A stretch of 64,000 nucleotides of DNA, taken from Telmatobacter sp. DSM 110680. GTDB taxonomy: Bacteria > Acidobacteriota > Terriglobia > Terriglobales > Acidobacteriaceae. This document shows positions 26,294 to 35,855 of the stretch, one piece after another (the stretch's first letter is position 1; each line of letters begins with the position of its first letter). A model generated the notes under the pieces. It had not been told where the DNA came from. It was given only the letters and a program-made list of their open reading frames with translations, and made no database searches. Both the position numbers and the translations under genes were made by a program. The DNA is taken from the NCBI RefSeq assembly GCF_039994875.1, contig NZ_CP121196.1, positions 4,526,001 through 4,590,000 on the forward strand. The letters are read 5' to 3'.

Positions 26294-28222
26294 TCACGGC
26301 TGTTTGAAATACGGTAACGAAGTCGCGCCGACCACTGCGTCTCCTGCGCCAAGAAATTGTGAAAGTTCCAGCCGGTCAGTCTCTTGATCTGGCCTGACCT
26401 CTGGGCGCCAGATTTTTGAATCCAGAGAGCCTGTGGTCACGAACTCGTGCGCTACTCCGCCCTCGTCGATCCGCACCACACGCGCCAGCACACTGATCGA
26501 CTCGGATTTCCCGGCTTTTACGAGGCTTGGCCGTTGAAGAGTCATTTTCACCATCGTGTCAACAGACCAGAACTGATCGGTATGTAGATAGAAACCTGTC
26601 GTGCTGATGTTCAAAACCTCGCGTGGCCGTGGGGTGCCGCCGTTGTAGTAAAACACCACCAGTCCGGGCAAAGTTTTACGCTCCCCTCCACGTCGATTCC
26701 CGTCGTTCACTGGTTCTACTTTCGGTTCCGCATCTCCTGCGAGCCACTTCTGCAAGCGCATCGTCAACGACGGTTTCTCTTTCTCGATCTTTTTCAGTGG
26801 CCTTTCGGCGATCTCGGGTGATACTTCTGCGACGGGAACTTGCGCTCGCAAGAGGCTGTCCCGCTGGGCGCGCAAATCTGCGAGCCGCACCTGTGAGAGT
26901 GCAACAGACTTTGCTCTGACCCGCTCGTCGACCTGCGGCTTAGGTGGCGCTGCCGTCTGTTTTGCCTTCGCGGACTTCTTCGTCCCACGAGCGGGCTTTG
27001 CAACAACCGCGGCTTTCGATGTGACAGGTGCTATCAACTCAGCTGCGTGCGTCCGAATATCGACCGCCTGAGTTGAAACTTGTTCAGCAGCAGGAGCGGG
27101 AATGACTGGAGAAGCCAATTGATCCGCAATCAAATCACAATCAACCGCCATCGCACGATTGCGCTTTGCAGGAGGCAGACTCTCACTTGCGGACGTGACG
27201 AGGGCTGTTGCCTGGACTGGCCCAGTTTGTAGATTCTTTGCGGCCGTCGACGCATCCTCAATAGTCCGCGGTGCCAGTTGCTCAACGGGCACCTGCTCTT
27301 CAACTCTGAGGGCCGTCTGCCTTTCAGCGGTCGCAGGATTTTTTTCAAGAGATCCGAGCATTGATGGATGAACGCGCTCGGGCAGAGGTGCAACGACCGC
27401 TTTTCGTAATTGCAACTTGGGAGAGCCCAGCGCCGCCGCCAATCTCGCTTCGACCCTTTTCCACCGCGGGCTCCTCGTAGCTGGGGGTGCCTCGGGTTTT
27501 GGGGAGTGGCTCCTGATTCCCGTTGACGGGGACTTTTGGACCAGCCTTGACGCTAAAAATCCGCGCTTGATCTCCGTGGCAGGCTTTTCTCGCTCCTTTT
27601 CTTTCTGTTCCTTTTGCCTTTGTCGAAACTGTTCATCGATCTGCCAAATTGCCGCTTTCAACTCTGCAGAGAGCTGCGTCGATGGCCGCGGCCCCATTTG
27701 CTCAGCCGGATTCGCACCTTCACCCCCATCCTCCGCCGCGGCGCCCACAGGATCGAAGAAGCGGACCGTTTCAGGCTGATAGAACCGCGCGCGCGCCTGC
27801 AGTTTCGGAGACCGATCCTTCGCTCTGTGCGGTTTTGTCAGAGGATTCCGTTCTCGGATAGTCGCCTCGGGTGTTATGTCTTCCTGGAAACTCGCGGGCG
27901 GCGGAGTTGCAACCTGCGATGGATCTGATTTCCTCTCCACTGATTGAGGATTTTCCGTGGACGAGTCATACGCAACGTCTTCGCCAAACTCGGGGTGAGT
28001 TGAAGCCGTTGCGATCTCCGGCAACGGTGGATATGTCGAAAAGAACTTCGTGTCCCCGTCAGTTCGAGTCCTGGATTCCGGCAGTTGAATCAGTGATGCG
28101 ATGAATGGATCGAAATCAAACTCGTTCCGGCGCAGGACATCACGACCCTCGGACACGATTTGGCCCGATTCTGATTGAGGCTGGATGTCCCCACTGTTCA
28201 TTAGAAACTTCGATGCCGACAT
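26294..28222 (-). CDS. Large disordered protein with C-terminal PilZ domain (paralogue A)
   Basis: About 642 residues from the ATG at 28222 (GGA 7 nt upstream). The frame opens at a TTG at 28300 that also has AGGA. The first roughly 490 residues are low-complexity, rich in A, P, E, Q and K, with no fold visible. The C-terminus carries a PilZ domain. NRRGGERKTLPG gives the R-x-x-x-R c-di-GMP motif and NISTTGFYL the (D/N)-x-S-x-x-G motif, then VLARVVRIDEGGVAHEFVTT. It should therefore bind c-di-GMP. It is a tandem duplicate of the next gene and shares three further motifs with it in the disordered part. Confidence 0.82.
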   Translation of the reverse strand: MSASKFLMNSGDIQPQSESGQIVSEGRDVLRRNEFDFDPFIASLIQLPESRTRTDGDTKFFSTYPPLPEIATASTHPEFGEDVAYDSSTENPQSVERKSDPSQVATPPPASFQEDITPEATIRERNPLTKPHRAKDRSPKLQARARFYQPETVRFFDPVGAAAEDGGEGANPAEQMGPRPSTQLSAELKAAIWQIDEQFRQRQKEQKEKEREKPATEIKRGFLASRLVQKSPSTGIRSHSPKPEAPPATRSPRWKRVEARLAAALGSPKLQLRKAVVAPLPERVHPSMLGSLEKNPATAERQTALRVEEQVPVEQLAPRTIEDASTAAKNLQTGPVQATALVTSASESLPPAKRNRAMAVDCDLIADQLASPVIPAPAAEQVSTQAVDIRTHAAELIAPVTSKAAVVAKPARGTKKSAKAKQTAAPPKPQVDERVRAKSVALSQVRLADLRAQRDSLLRAQVPVAEVSPEIAERPLKKIEKEKPSLTMRLQKWLAGDAEPKVEPVNDGNRRGGERKTLPGLVVFYYNGGTPRPREVLNISTTGFYLHTDQFWSVDTMVKMTLQRPSLVKAGKSESISVLARVVRIDEGGVAHEFVTTGSLDSKIWRPEVRPDQETDRLELSQFLGAGDAVVGATSLPYFKQP

Positions 28223-28361
28223 TTGCTCATCCGTCACTTGCGACGACGGATAACTTCTCGAATCTGCAGAGGAAGGGCAATGCCCGTGTATGAACTGCAA
28301 ATACTTGTCCTGCGATGGTCATGCAACGCTGTTGTATAGCGTGTAAGACTTGGCCGTCACG

Positions 28362-30536
28362 TCACTGGATCTGCAAGAACTTGTCCAGCGCGCGGGTGTC
28401 CGTTCCGTGACTGGGCATCACGTCCATGCTGCGCGCATGTATCAGGGCTTCTGTGGTGACGAACTCGTGGCCTACACCGTCTTCATCGATCCGCACCACG
28501 CGGGCCAGCACGCTGATCGACTCGCTTTTACGCTTCGTTTCCGATGCGGGGCGCTGCAAGGTCATCCGCACGAGCGTTTCGACGGACCAGAACTCTGTCG
28601 TCTTCACATAGAAGCCCGTCTTGCTGATATTTACAATTTCATGGGGCTTCGGACTTCCGCCGCTCCAATAGAAGGCCACGAGTCCCGGCATGATCGTCCG
28701 TTCTGCCCTGCGGCGGTTTCCATCGAGCTTTGGCGATTCGCCACCCAGCCATCGCTGGAGCCGCATTGCCAGCGGAAGCTTCTCTTTCTGGCGAGGCAAT
28801 TCTGCTTCATCGATCGACTCTTCTTCGAAAGGTCCTTCAAAAATAGAAGTCTCGATCTTTTCCTGCACCAGATCGGCTCGCCTGAGTCGAGAGATTGCAG
28901 CGGCGATTCCGCGGCGCCTCTTAGTTGACAGAGGCTCTGCAGTTGCGTCTTCCACTGGCTTTGTGATTGGCGCATCGCTTTCGAACGTCAACGGCAACGG
29001 ATGATTTTCTTTCACCAGGGCTGGTGGCGCCGGAGGGATCGGCGCCGGTTCTGCAACGTACGCAACGGATGACGACGGCATTGCAACTGCCGGTGGCAGA
29101 GGGAGCGCCGCCTCGGGCATCGTCGGATGCGCGGCTTCATGCAGGTCCTCTTCGGACAGGGCAAATTCCAGAGATGAAACGAACACTTCTTCAGGAATGG
29201 CTTCGTGTCCGGGAGCTGGGATTGTTTCGGCCCGTTGCGTTGCCAGCGGCGGAGCGACAGCTGAGTCTGCGGGGATGTCTTCTGGCGCTGAAGCCACTTC
29301 GTGTAGTTCCACTATCTCCGACTCGGATAGATCTTCGTGAGTCGAAGAAAACTCAGACGCGGGAATGAACTCGGCTGCGGCGGAGATTTCCTGCGGGGCA
29401 TCGGCGAGTGTTGCCTGCGGATATGGAGCGGGTAGTGTGTCAAGGGGAGTTGCATTGAATGCAGAATCTGCTTCCTCGTGAGAAGGTGCTTCTGTCTCGC
29501 CTAGCGAATCGTGGATCTGGTTGAACTCCGGCATCGCAGCGATTTGGTTTGCAGCGGCAGCTTCCTGCGCGATAGCTGTAATCATTTCCTGCTGCTGCGC
29601 TGGATGCGACGAAGCTAGGGCGGCATCAATCGAAATTGCTTCCTGCGCTGGATTGATCTCGAGAGATGAGGCGACGGGCTGCGCAGGTTCGGCTGCCGGG
29701 ATCGGTGGCATCTTCAAAGCGGGTGCAATTGCGGGACTGACCGCTTCGACCCGCTCGACATCATCCGTGGCGGATGTCGTCACAGCCGGTGCCTGATCGA
29801 TGTGAGCTGCGGGTTGTTGCTCCTCGCGTTTGGCTGACCGTGTCGGTGGGATGGCGATTTCTTCCCACCGTGCCGCACGTTCGGTGAGCTCCACTTCTCG
29901 TGATTTCACGATTTCGATTGGAACGTCCGAGTTGCCGGCGGCATTCGCGGACTTCGCTTTCAGTAGTCCCCGCTTCTTGCCCTTAGTCGGCTTTTCTTGT
30001 TTTGCATCCTGTTGCATCTGCCGGCGCTGCTCATCGATGCGAAGAATCGCCGCTTTTAGTTCCGGTGAGAGCTGGGTAGAAGCGCGCGGTTCGGGGAGTG
30101 GTGCGTCCACTTCTTCCCCATCTTCTGCGGCAGCGGCTACGGGATCAAAAAAGCGCACGATGGGCGGCTGATAAAACCGGGGGGCCTCCTGATCTTTGGG
30201 AGGCTTTTGCAGCTTCGCCTTACGCATATCGGCTGGCATTGGGGGACGGTGTTCGGTTGGAATGTGCGTTGGAGGCGCGGCGGACTGCGCAACCGGGCGG
30301 GGACGCTCCCACACAAGAGGTGCTTCGACCTGATCTTTTTGAGGATTCGTTGACGCCTGGGCTAGGAAAAACTCTGAACTCTGCGCGCGCTGCATTCTCA
30401 CTTCGGGAAGTTGAATCAGCGACCCAAGGAATGGCTCGAAGACGAACTCCGCCCGCCGCACGACCTCGAATTGCAGGGCCGTGATGGGCTCGATTTTGCC
30501 CTGACCTGGCTGCGGCAGAGTCTCGCTGCTTTCCAT
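28362..30536 (-). CDS. Large disordered protein with C-terminal PilZ domain (paralogue B)
   Basis: About 724 residues from the ATG at 30536 (frame opens at a TTG, 30542). Acidic, Ala/Pro/Glu-rich disordered region of about 560 residues, then a PilZ domain: NRRRAERTIMPG, NISKTGFYVKT, ISVLARVVRIDEDGVGHEFV. Arg motif and N-x-S-x-x-G are intact. It shares with paralogue A the N-terminal F(V/D)F(E/D)PF-x-(G/A)SLIQLPE motif, a RFYQP-x-x-VRFFDPV-x-AAAEDG motif and STQLS-x-ELKAAI-x-x-IDEQ, despite otherwise unrelated linkers. It lies 61 bp upstream of paralogue A, same strand. A weak hairpin GCCGT-tttt-ACGGC sits at 30549-30562. Confidence 0.82.
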   Translation of the reverse strand: MESSETLPQPGQGKIEPITALQFEVVRRAEFVFEPFLGSLIQLPEVRMQRAQSSEFFLAQASTNPQKDQVEAPLVWERPRPVAQSAAPPTHIPTEHRPPMPADMRKAKLQKPPKDQEAPRFYQPPIVRFFDPVAAAAEDGEEVDAPLPEPRASTQLSPELKAAILRIDEQRRQMQQDAKQEKPTKGKKRGLLKAKSANAAGNSDVPIEIVKSREVELTERAARWEEIAIPPTRSAKREEQQPAAHIDQAPAVTTSATDDVERVEAVSPAIAPALKMPPIPAAEPAQPVASSLEINPAQEAISIDAALASSHPAQQQEMITAIAQEAAAANQIAAMPEFNQIHDSLGETEAPSHEEADSAFNATPLDTLPAPYPQATLADAPQEISAAAEFIPASEFSSTHEDLSESEIVELHEVASAPEDIPADSAVAPPLATQRAETIPAPGHEAIPEEVFVSSLEFALSEEDLHEAAHPTMPEAALPLPPAVAMPSSSVAYVAEPAPIPPAPPALVKENHPLPLTFESDAPITKPVEDATAEPLSTKRRRGIAAAISRLRRADLVQEKIETSIFEGPFEEESIDEAELPRQKEKLPLAMRLQRWLGGESPKLDGNRRRAERTIMPGLVAFYWSGGSPKPHEIVNISKTGFYVKTTEFWSVETLVRMTLQRPASETKRKSESISVLARVVRIDEDGVGHEFVTTEALIHARSMDVMPSHGTDTRALDKFLQIQ

Positions 30537-30585
30537 GCGCAATTAGATGCCGTTTTTACGGCGTCTGCAAGCGATTCCCGCGCAA

Positions 30586-31017
30586 TCACAGAGCGCTCGC
30601 AATCCAGTTCTTCATGGTGTTCGCGTCCACCAGGCCGGCCTGCTGGAATCGCATCTTGCCACCAACAAATATGGCGAAATTGGGAATACCCTGCACCTTG
30701 TAACGCAAGGCCAGTTCCGGAGATCGCTCCGTGTCCACCTTCAGAACCAGCGCGCGTCCTGCCATATCACGTGCCGTCTGCGCAACATGCGGCGCCGCCA
30801 TCTTGCAGGGCCCGCACCACGCCGCCCAGAAATCGACCAACACAGGGACCTTGCTTTCACGCACGATCTCGTCAAACTCAGTCGCCGTGACCTCGATCGG
30901 CGCTGCGACAGCCGGAAGGGGTGCCTTACAAGCGCCGCACCTGCCTGTATCGGCCAGATGTTTTGCTGGAACTCGATTCGGCTTCCCGCATGCCGGACAA
31001 TTCCTGACGTTCGCCAT
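30586..31017 (-). CDS. trxC: Thioredoxin 2 with N-terminal zinc ribbon
   Basis: 143 residues. N-terminal zinc motif: C7-x-x-C10 and C27-x-x-C30 (NCPACGK ... RCGACKA). The thioredoxin fold follows, with active site FWAAWCGPCKM (C68, C71) and the cis-Pro loop GIPNFAIF. This is the TrxC architecture: a cytoplasmic disulfide reductase, oxidative-stress linked, with zinc-tuned redox potential. It is encoded upstream of the PilZ pair on the same strand, with no functional link evident. Confidence 0.95.
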   Translation of the reverse strand: MANVRNCPACGKPNRVPAKHLADTGRCGACKAPLPAVAAPIEVTATEFDEIVRESKVPVLVDFWAAWCGPCKMAAPHVAQTARDMAGRALVLKVDTERSPELALRYKVQGIPNFAIFVGGKMRFQQAGLVDANTMKNWIASAL

Positions 31018-31483
31018 CGCATTTCCTCTTCTTTATGGGTTATCACGACACTGTTGAGATGCGACAAGACGGTTTTCGTTGCGATCTTGTCCACTCCCCC
31101 GTCAATCAACCCTCAACGCCTTCACAGAAGCCTCAAGCAGCACATTCCACAGGGAGAAAGCATGCAATCGCTTTGCATCCAATTTCTGCTCCACGTCGCA
31201 GAATGGAGTTGCGTCCGACAATACAGTCTTCCCCGCCGGGAAAAGAAGCGGATCTTCGAATTCAGTCGCTGCACAGTTTCACAGCCCGGCAAGACCAATT
31301 AGTGCTTTTATCGACGCCAAATACCGCCAAAATCGACCAAGAATTACCACACTTTGCGTTCTAAATCTTTCGAACATTCGTTATTTCAATAACATACCTT
31401 CACAAGGCTTCTATCAAAGGAGCCATCTTTGAAACTGTGGAAACGGCTCGTGCCGTCACTTCGCCCACTACACTTGAGACTGT
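31018..31483. other. 466-bp intergenic region between divergent trxC and oligopeptidase genes
   Basis: No convincing gene. The two overlapping plus-strand frames here (31035-31364, 31079-31432) lack domains and a ribosome binding site. A perfect palindrome GTTATT-tc-AATAAC lies at 31380-31393, and a -10-like TACACT at 31469-31474 is only 9 nt before the ATG of the oligopeptidase gene. Confidence 0.45.
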
Positions 31484-33559
31484 ATGACTGAAAGCTCGCT
31501 CAATCCGCCCATCGCTCGAAGAGAACACAAAGAAACAGTTCTTCACGGCATTACCCTCACCGACGACTACGCCTGGCTCCGCGAAAAAGACAGCCCCGAA
31601 GTCACAGCCTTTCTGAACGCTGAGAACGCCTATGCCGAAGCCGTCACCGCCGACCTCGCCCCTTTGCGCGACCAGCTCTATGAGGAGATGCTAAGCCATA
31701 TCAAGCAGACTGACGAGTCAGTTCCCTATCGCGAAGGCGATTGGTGGTATTACGTCCGCACGGAGGAAGGCAAGCAATACGCAATTCTCTGCCGCAATCG
31801 TGGGTCCGTTGCCTCGCCTGACGGTCCAGAGGAGATTATCCTCGATGGAAATCAGCTGGCCGAGGGTCTGCCATTTTTTGCGATCGGCGCGAGCGACATC
31901 TCAGACAACGGACGCTGGCTGGCATACACCGTCGACACCACCGGATTCAGGCAGTACACGCTTCGCATCAAGGACCTCGACACCGGCGAGACGCTGGTCG
32001 GCGAAGTCGAGCGCGTAGGCTCGGTGACCTGGGCAGCCGATAATGCCAGCCTTTTTTACTCCGTCGAAGATGAAGAGCAGAAGCGCCAGTTTCAGCTTTT
32101 CCGCCATACGCTTCAGACGCCGCATAGCGATGACGTGCTTGTGTATCAGGACGACGACGAGCGCTTCAACATTGGCGCCGGGCGAACGCGCGACGGCAAA
32201 TTTCTGGTCATCGAATCTGCCAGCCATATCACTAGCGAGTGCCTTGTGCTGCCTGCCGATCAGCCCACCGGGAAGTGGTTCGTCATCAGTCCCCGCGAAG
32301 ACGAGCACGAGTATTCGGTGGATCATCGCAACGGCTACTGGTACATCCGCACGAATGATCGCGGTCGAAACTTTCGCCTCGTCACCGCTCCAGTGAACGC
32401 GCCCGCCAAAGAAAACTGGGTCGAGCAGATTCCGCACCGTGATTCGGTCATGCTCGAGGACGTCGATCTATTCGCTAAATTCTTTGTCGCCTGCGAACGA
32501 GAAGACGGCCTGCCCCGGCTGCGCATGTGGAAGTTTCAGAACGACACTCCTGAAGCTAATCCTGCAGGCGAAATTGCTTTTCCAGAGCCCGCGTATAACG
32601 CTTCGCCTGGAATCAACCGCATCTTCGAGACAACGAAGTTCCGCTACGGTTATCAATCTCTGGTCACCCCAGGTTCTGTCTTTGAATACGATCTCGAAAC
32701 CCGCGAATCCAAACTCCTCAAGCAGCAGGAAGTCCCCGGCGGATTTGACCGCACTCTTTATGCGAGTGAACGCATCCATGCCAAGGCGCCCGACGGTGTG
32801 GAAGTTCCGATTTCGCTTGTCTATCGAAAAGACACGCGTAAGCCCGGCTTCGATCCACTTTATGTTTACGGATATGGGTCTTACGGCTACTCGCTTCCGC
32901 TAGGGTTCAACTCCAATCGCCTGAGTCTGCTTGATCGCGGCGTAGTGATCGCCTACGCTCACATTCGCGGCGGCGGCGACCTGGGTAAACCATGGCACGA
33001 CGCCGGGAAAATGCTGGTAAAGCTAAACACGTTTACGGATTTCATTGCGGCCGTCGAACATTTAACGGCGAACGGCTACGGAGATCCTGCACGCGTGGCC
33101 ATCGAAGGCGGGTCGGCAGGCGGACTGCTGATGGGCGCCGTCACGAACCTCCGCCCCAATCTGTTTCGAGTCGTCCTTTCGCATGTGCCGTTTGTCGACG
33201 TAATGAACACCATGCTCGACGCTTCTCTTCCGCTGACGGTTCCCGAGTATGAGGAATGGGGCGACCCCAACGACGAGACCTACTTCAAGTACATGCTGAG
33301 TTATTCGCCGTACGATAATTTGAAGGCAGCAGGTTACCCGGCCATGTTAGTGAAAACTTCGTTGAATGACAGTCAGGTGATGTACTGGGAGCCCGCGAAG
33401 TACGTAGCAAAGCTGCGAACGCTCAAAACCGACAGCAATCCTCTGCTGCTTGTTACCAACATGGAAGCGGGCCACGGCGGAGCGAGCGGACGTTACGATT
33501 ATCTGAAGGAAATTGCGTTCGACTTTGCTTTCTTGTTGCGAGAACTCGGAATAGTATGA
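31484..33559 (+). CDS. ptrB: Oligopeptidase B-type serine peptidase (S9A)
   Basis: 691 residues, the normal length. An N-terminal seven-bladed propeller begins PPIARREHKETVLHGITLTD and DDYAWLREKDSPEV, a signature of oligopeptidase B. The alpha/beta-hydrolase domain has nucleophile S544 in GGSAGG, Asp629 in SLNDSQV and His664 in AGHGGASGRYD. The enzyme cuts short peptides after basic residues in the cytoplasm; no signal peptide is seen. VPEYEEWGDPN supplies the acidic residues that select Arg/Lys at P1. It is followed at 27 bp by a TonB-domain gene. Confidence 0.92.
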   Translation: MTESSLNPPIARREHKETVLHGITLTDDYAWLREKDSPEVTAFLNAENAYAEAVTADLAPLRDQLYEEMLSHIKQTDESVPYREGDWWYYVRTEEGKQYAILCRNRGSVASPDGPEEIILDGNQLAEGLPFFAIGASDISDNGRWLAYTVDTTGFRQYTLRIKDLDTGETLVGEVERVGSVTWAADNASLFYSVEDEEQKRQFQLFRHTLQTPHSDDVLVYQDDDERFNIGAGRTRDGKFLVIESASHITSECLVLPADQPTGKWFVISPREDEHEYSVDHRNGYWYIRTNDRGRNFRLVTAPVNAPAKENWVEQIPHRDSVMLEDVDLFAKFFVACEREDGLPRLRMWKFQNDTPEANPAGEIAFPEPAYNASPGINRIFETTKFRYGYQSLVTPGSVFEYDLETRESKLLKQQEVPGGFDRTLYASERIHAKAPDGVEVPISLVYRKDTRKPGFDPLYVYGYGSYGYSLPLGFNSNRLSLLDRGVVIAYAHIRGGGDLGKPWHDAGKMLVKLNTFTDFIAAVEHLTANGYGDPARVAIEGGSAGGLLMGAVTNLRPNLFRVVLSHVPFVDVMNTMLDASLPLTVPEYEEWGDPNDETYFKYMLSYSPYDNLKAAGYPAMLVKTSLNDSQVMYWEPAKYVAKLRTLKTDSNPLLLVTNMEAGHGGASGRYDYLKEIAFDFAFLLRELGIV

Positions 33560-33586
33560 GAGTTTCAACATTTCAGCGGGGACATC

Positions 33587-34393
33587 ATGCGCCAATTCCT
33601 GGCTGTTGCGATGATTTGCGTAGTTCCAGGTTTCGTTGCCGCGCAACAGCCTGCTCAATCGGATGAGCCTCAAAAAGTCGGTCCAACCGTACGCGCGCCA
33701 ATTCCTGTTTCGACACCTGAAGCATCGATGCCTCAGAAGGCTCGTCTAACCCAAAAGAATGGAATCTGCCTGATTTCCCTCGTTGTCGACGCCACCGGGC
33801 AACCTGTTAATCCTCAAGTCGTCCGGTGCTCCGATTCCATGTTTGCCGCTAACAGCATGGAAGCGGTGAAGAAGTACAGATTCAAGCCCGCAGTAAGAGT
33901 TGCCGATGGAACTCCAGTTGCAGTGAAGCTTTCCATCGAGATCAACTTCCGGTTCAGCGACGGGCTGTCTGGTTCTATGGAACCTCCAGCACAACTCCGC
34001 TATGGTTTTTCATCTCCACCGGGCGTCACATCGCTTGAGCCCGATGCGGAGGGAATTTATCCGCTCTCCAAAAGACTTGAGATGCCGAAGATATCTGAAT
34101 TCGTAAGCAAAGGCTTCGCTGCCGCAGCCATGTTCGCTCCCGATGGGACCACCTGTCATGTGTTGCTCACCATCGACAGCAAAGGCAAACCCTCGAACGC
34201 TCAAGTGTTGAAGTGCGACAAGTCTTCGTTAGACCAGGTCGCGATCGATTCCCTGATGAAGTCAAAATACAAACCAGCGAAACTGAACGGGAAAAACGTC
34301 TCCGTACGAACGGCGGTTGTGCTCGTGTATGAAGGATTTGGACCGCACGAGGCGCTCGACGCAGGTGTCCCCTCCGCGTCCTCAAAACCATAA
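33587..34393 (+). CDS. Exported protein with two TonB C-terminal-like domains
   Basis: 268 residues with GGGGACATC before the ATG and a signal peptide (QFLAVAMICVVPGFVAAQQ). Two copies of a TonB_C-like fold are visible: about 60-125 (GICLISLVVDATGQPVNPQV ... KKYRFKPA) and about 180-248 (TCHVLLTIDSKGKPSNAQVL ... KSKYKPA). Each has the 'V-x-x-DxxG' strand turn and the 'A-x-x-x-x-Y-x-F/Y-KPA' helix end. There is no N-terminal TM anchor or Pro-rich spacer as in TonB, so it is a periplasmic or secreted TonB_C protein rather than an energy transducer. Function unknown. Confidence 0.75.
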   Translation: MRQFLAVAMICVVPGFVAAQQPAQSDEPQKVGPTVRAPIPVSTPEASMPQKARLTQKNGICLISLVVDATGQPVNPQVVRCSDSMFAANSMEAVKKYRFKPAVRVADGTPVAVKLSIEINFRFSDGLSGSMEPPAQLRYGFSSPPGVTSLEPDAEGIYPLSKRLEMPKISEFVSKGFAAAAMFAPDGTTCHVLLTIDSKGKPSNAQVLKCDKSSLDQVAIDSLMKSKYKPAKLNGKNVSVRTAVVLVYEGFGPHEALDAGVPSASSKP

Positions 34394-34433
34394 CAAGTAG
34401 AGTCGAAGAGGTTCCGCGAAGGCCAGATGCTTG

Positions 34434-35705
34434 CTAAGTCAGTCGAGACTTATGCGCCCACAGACCAAGGCCCGGATTGGAAACAAAGAAAACTTCCTCC
34501 CCATCCAATCGGTTATAACCATGCGATAACTTATCAGGGTTGTAGTGTTCCGACATCTCAGCATAATTCCCGTACTTGTAACCGACGCCTTCTATTTCTT
34601 CGCGACTCAACTGCCCCGGACACCATGTAATGCTGAATCTGTCTTCGGAGGAGCCGTGGATCAAATGCGCGGCCGCCCCAAGCTCCGCAGCCAGATCCCC
34701 ATTCGCATCCACCGCTGCCAGGGTGGCGGGCGTTCCGTTGTATCCATACTTGCGAATCAATCCGTCAATGCACTTGTCTTCGCCAAACTCTTTTACGGCT
34801 GGAGCAAGAATGATCAGTTCCGCGCCGTCCGCCAGCGCCATGCGCGTCCGATACACCGCCTTGTTCCCGAGCCACGTGGAATGAAATTCGTGCGGATCGA
34901 GATAGACAACGGCCTTTCGAATTGGCTCGCCTACTAACTCGAAATTCACCTTCAAACTCAGTGCCGCCGCGCGATGGAAACACTCAGCATCGTCGCCGAT
35001 GAATAGGCCGCGCACCGCGAGCCCGCCATTGGCACGCCTGCCCACTACCGTCTGCACATAGATAATCGGAAACGCGCGCAAAAAATGATCTGATGCATAG
35101 TTGAGCACCGCCCGCACGGGATTCTCCGCCCGACCCATGATGCGCTCCATGCCGTAGACCGCGCCCAGGTAGTGGCTGAGGTTGATTCCCTGCCTTCCCC
35201 CTGCGCCAACCAGAATGTTCTTGTTGTAATTGGCCATGCCAATCACTTCATGCGGCACAACCTGCCCAATGGAGAGAATCAGATCAAAATCACCCCGCGA
35301 AATAAGCTTGTTGGTCTGCGCAGGCCAGGCAAAGTTCAGCTTTCCTTCCGACTGTTGATGGATGAACTCAGCAGGTACGTCGCCCAGAGTCTCTACATCT
35401 GTCCGCCAGTTATGAACGCGAAACAAATCGTGCGGCATACCCGGAAACATATGGTCGATCTGAGCGGTTGACATAGGCGCATGGGTTCCAATGGCAGGCA
35501 GCACGGCCTTCATCCGGTCCCCGAAATGCGCCCAGGCCGCGCATGTCAACTCCCCGGCCTGCGAATGGAGACGGGTGATGTCCGGCGGAACCGCCAGCAC
35601 ACGCGCGCGTTGGCCGAGCTTGTCGAAACTTTCGACAAGAAGCTCGCCCATCTCCTTTGTGCCGAGATCAACATCTACGCCGCCGTGTGCACAAAACAAT
35701 GCCAT
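34434..35705 (-). CDS. LarA-like (DUF2088) nickel-pincer racemase/epimerase
   Basis: 423 residues. The residues that hold the nickel-pincer nucleotide in lactate racemase are recognisable: PPDITR (R45) for the substrate-binding Arg, GTHAP (H75), then VVPHEVIG (H152) and K162, with the same His-to-Lys spacing of ten residues as His174/Lys184 of LarA. The C-terminal half contains HEFHSTW and SEHYNPDKLSHGYNRL. Many DUF2088 members act on other 2-hydroxyacids or sugar acids, so the substrate is open. No larB, larC or larE cofactor genes are in the window; they would need to lie elsewhere. Confidence 0.82.
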   Translation of the reverse strand: MALFCAHGGVDVDLGTKEMGELLVESFDKLGQRARVLAVPPDITRLHSQAGELTCAAWAHFGDRMKAVLPAIGTHAPMSTAQIDHMFPGMPHDLFRVHNWRTDVETLGDVPAEFIHQQSEGKLNFAWPAQTNKLISRGDFDLILSIGQVVPHEVIGMANYNKNILVGAGGRQGINLSHYLGAVYGMERIMGRAENPVRAVLNYASDHFLRAFPIIYVQTVVGRRANGGLAVRGLFIGDDAECFHRAAALSLKVNFELVGEPIRKAVVYLDPHEFHSTWLGNKAVYRTRMALADGAELIILAPAVKEFGEDKCIDGLIRKYGYNGTPATLAAVDANGDLAAELGAAAHLIHGSSEDRFSITWCPGQLSREEIEGVGYKYGNYAEMSEHYNPDKLSHGYNRLDGEEVFFVSNPGLGLWAHKSRLT

Positions 35706-35810
35706 GAGCTTAACTCTAAACCAACCCCATCCCGACAGCGACGTTCGCCTACTTGAGAGATCGCGTTGAACCGCCTCTTGGCCACGCGAAAAAGCGAGGA
35801 TACCAAACTC

Positions 35811-35839
35811 TTTACCTTATCCATTTCGTACGCTACACT
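35811..35839 (+). promoter_or_regulatory. Candidate promoter of the stressosome locus
   Basis: TTTACC (35811-35816), 17-bp spacer and TACACT (35834-35839), 16 nt before the ATG of the receiver gene. It is the only sensible promoter upstream of the seven collinear genes. A second one may lie before rsbR. Confidence 0.4.
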
Positions 35840-35855
35840 GCGGTGAAACTGGTCC

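Noticed and set aside
31035-31432. Two overlapping frames in the trxC/ptrB spacer
   Set aside because: Low-complexity Ser/Pro/Arg composition, no start signal and no recognisable fold.
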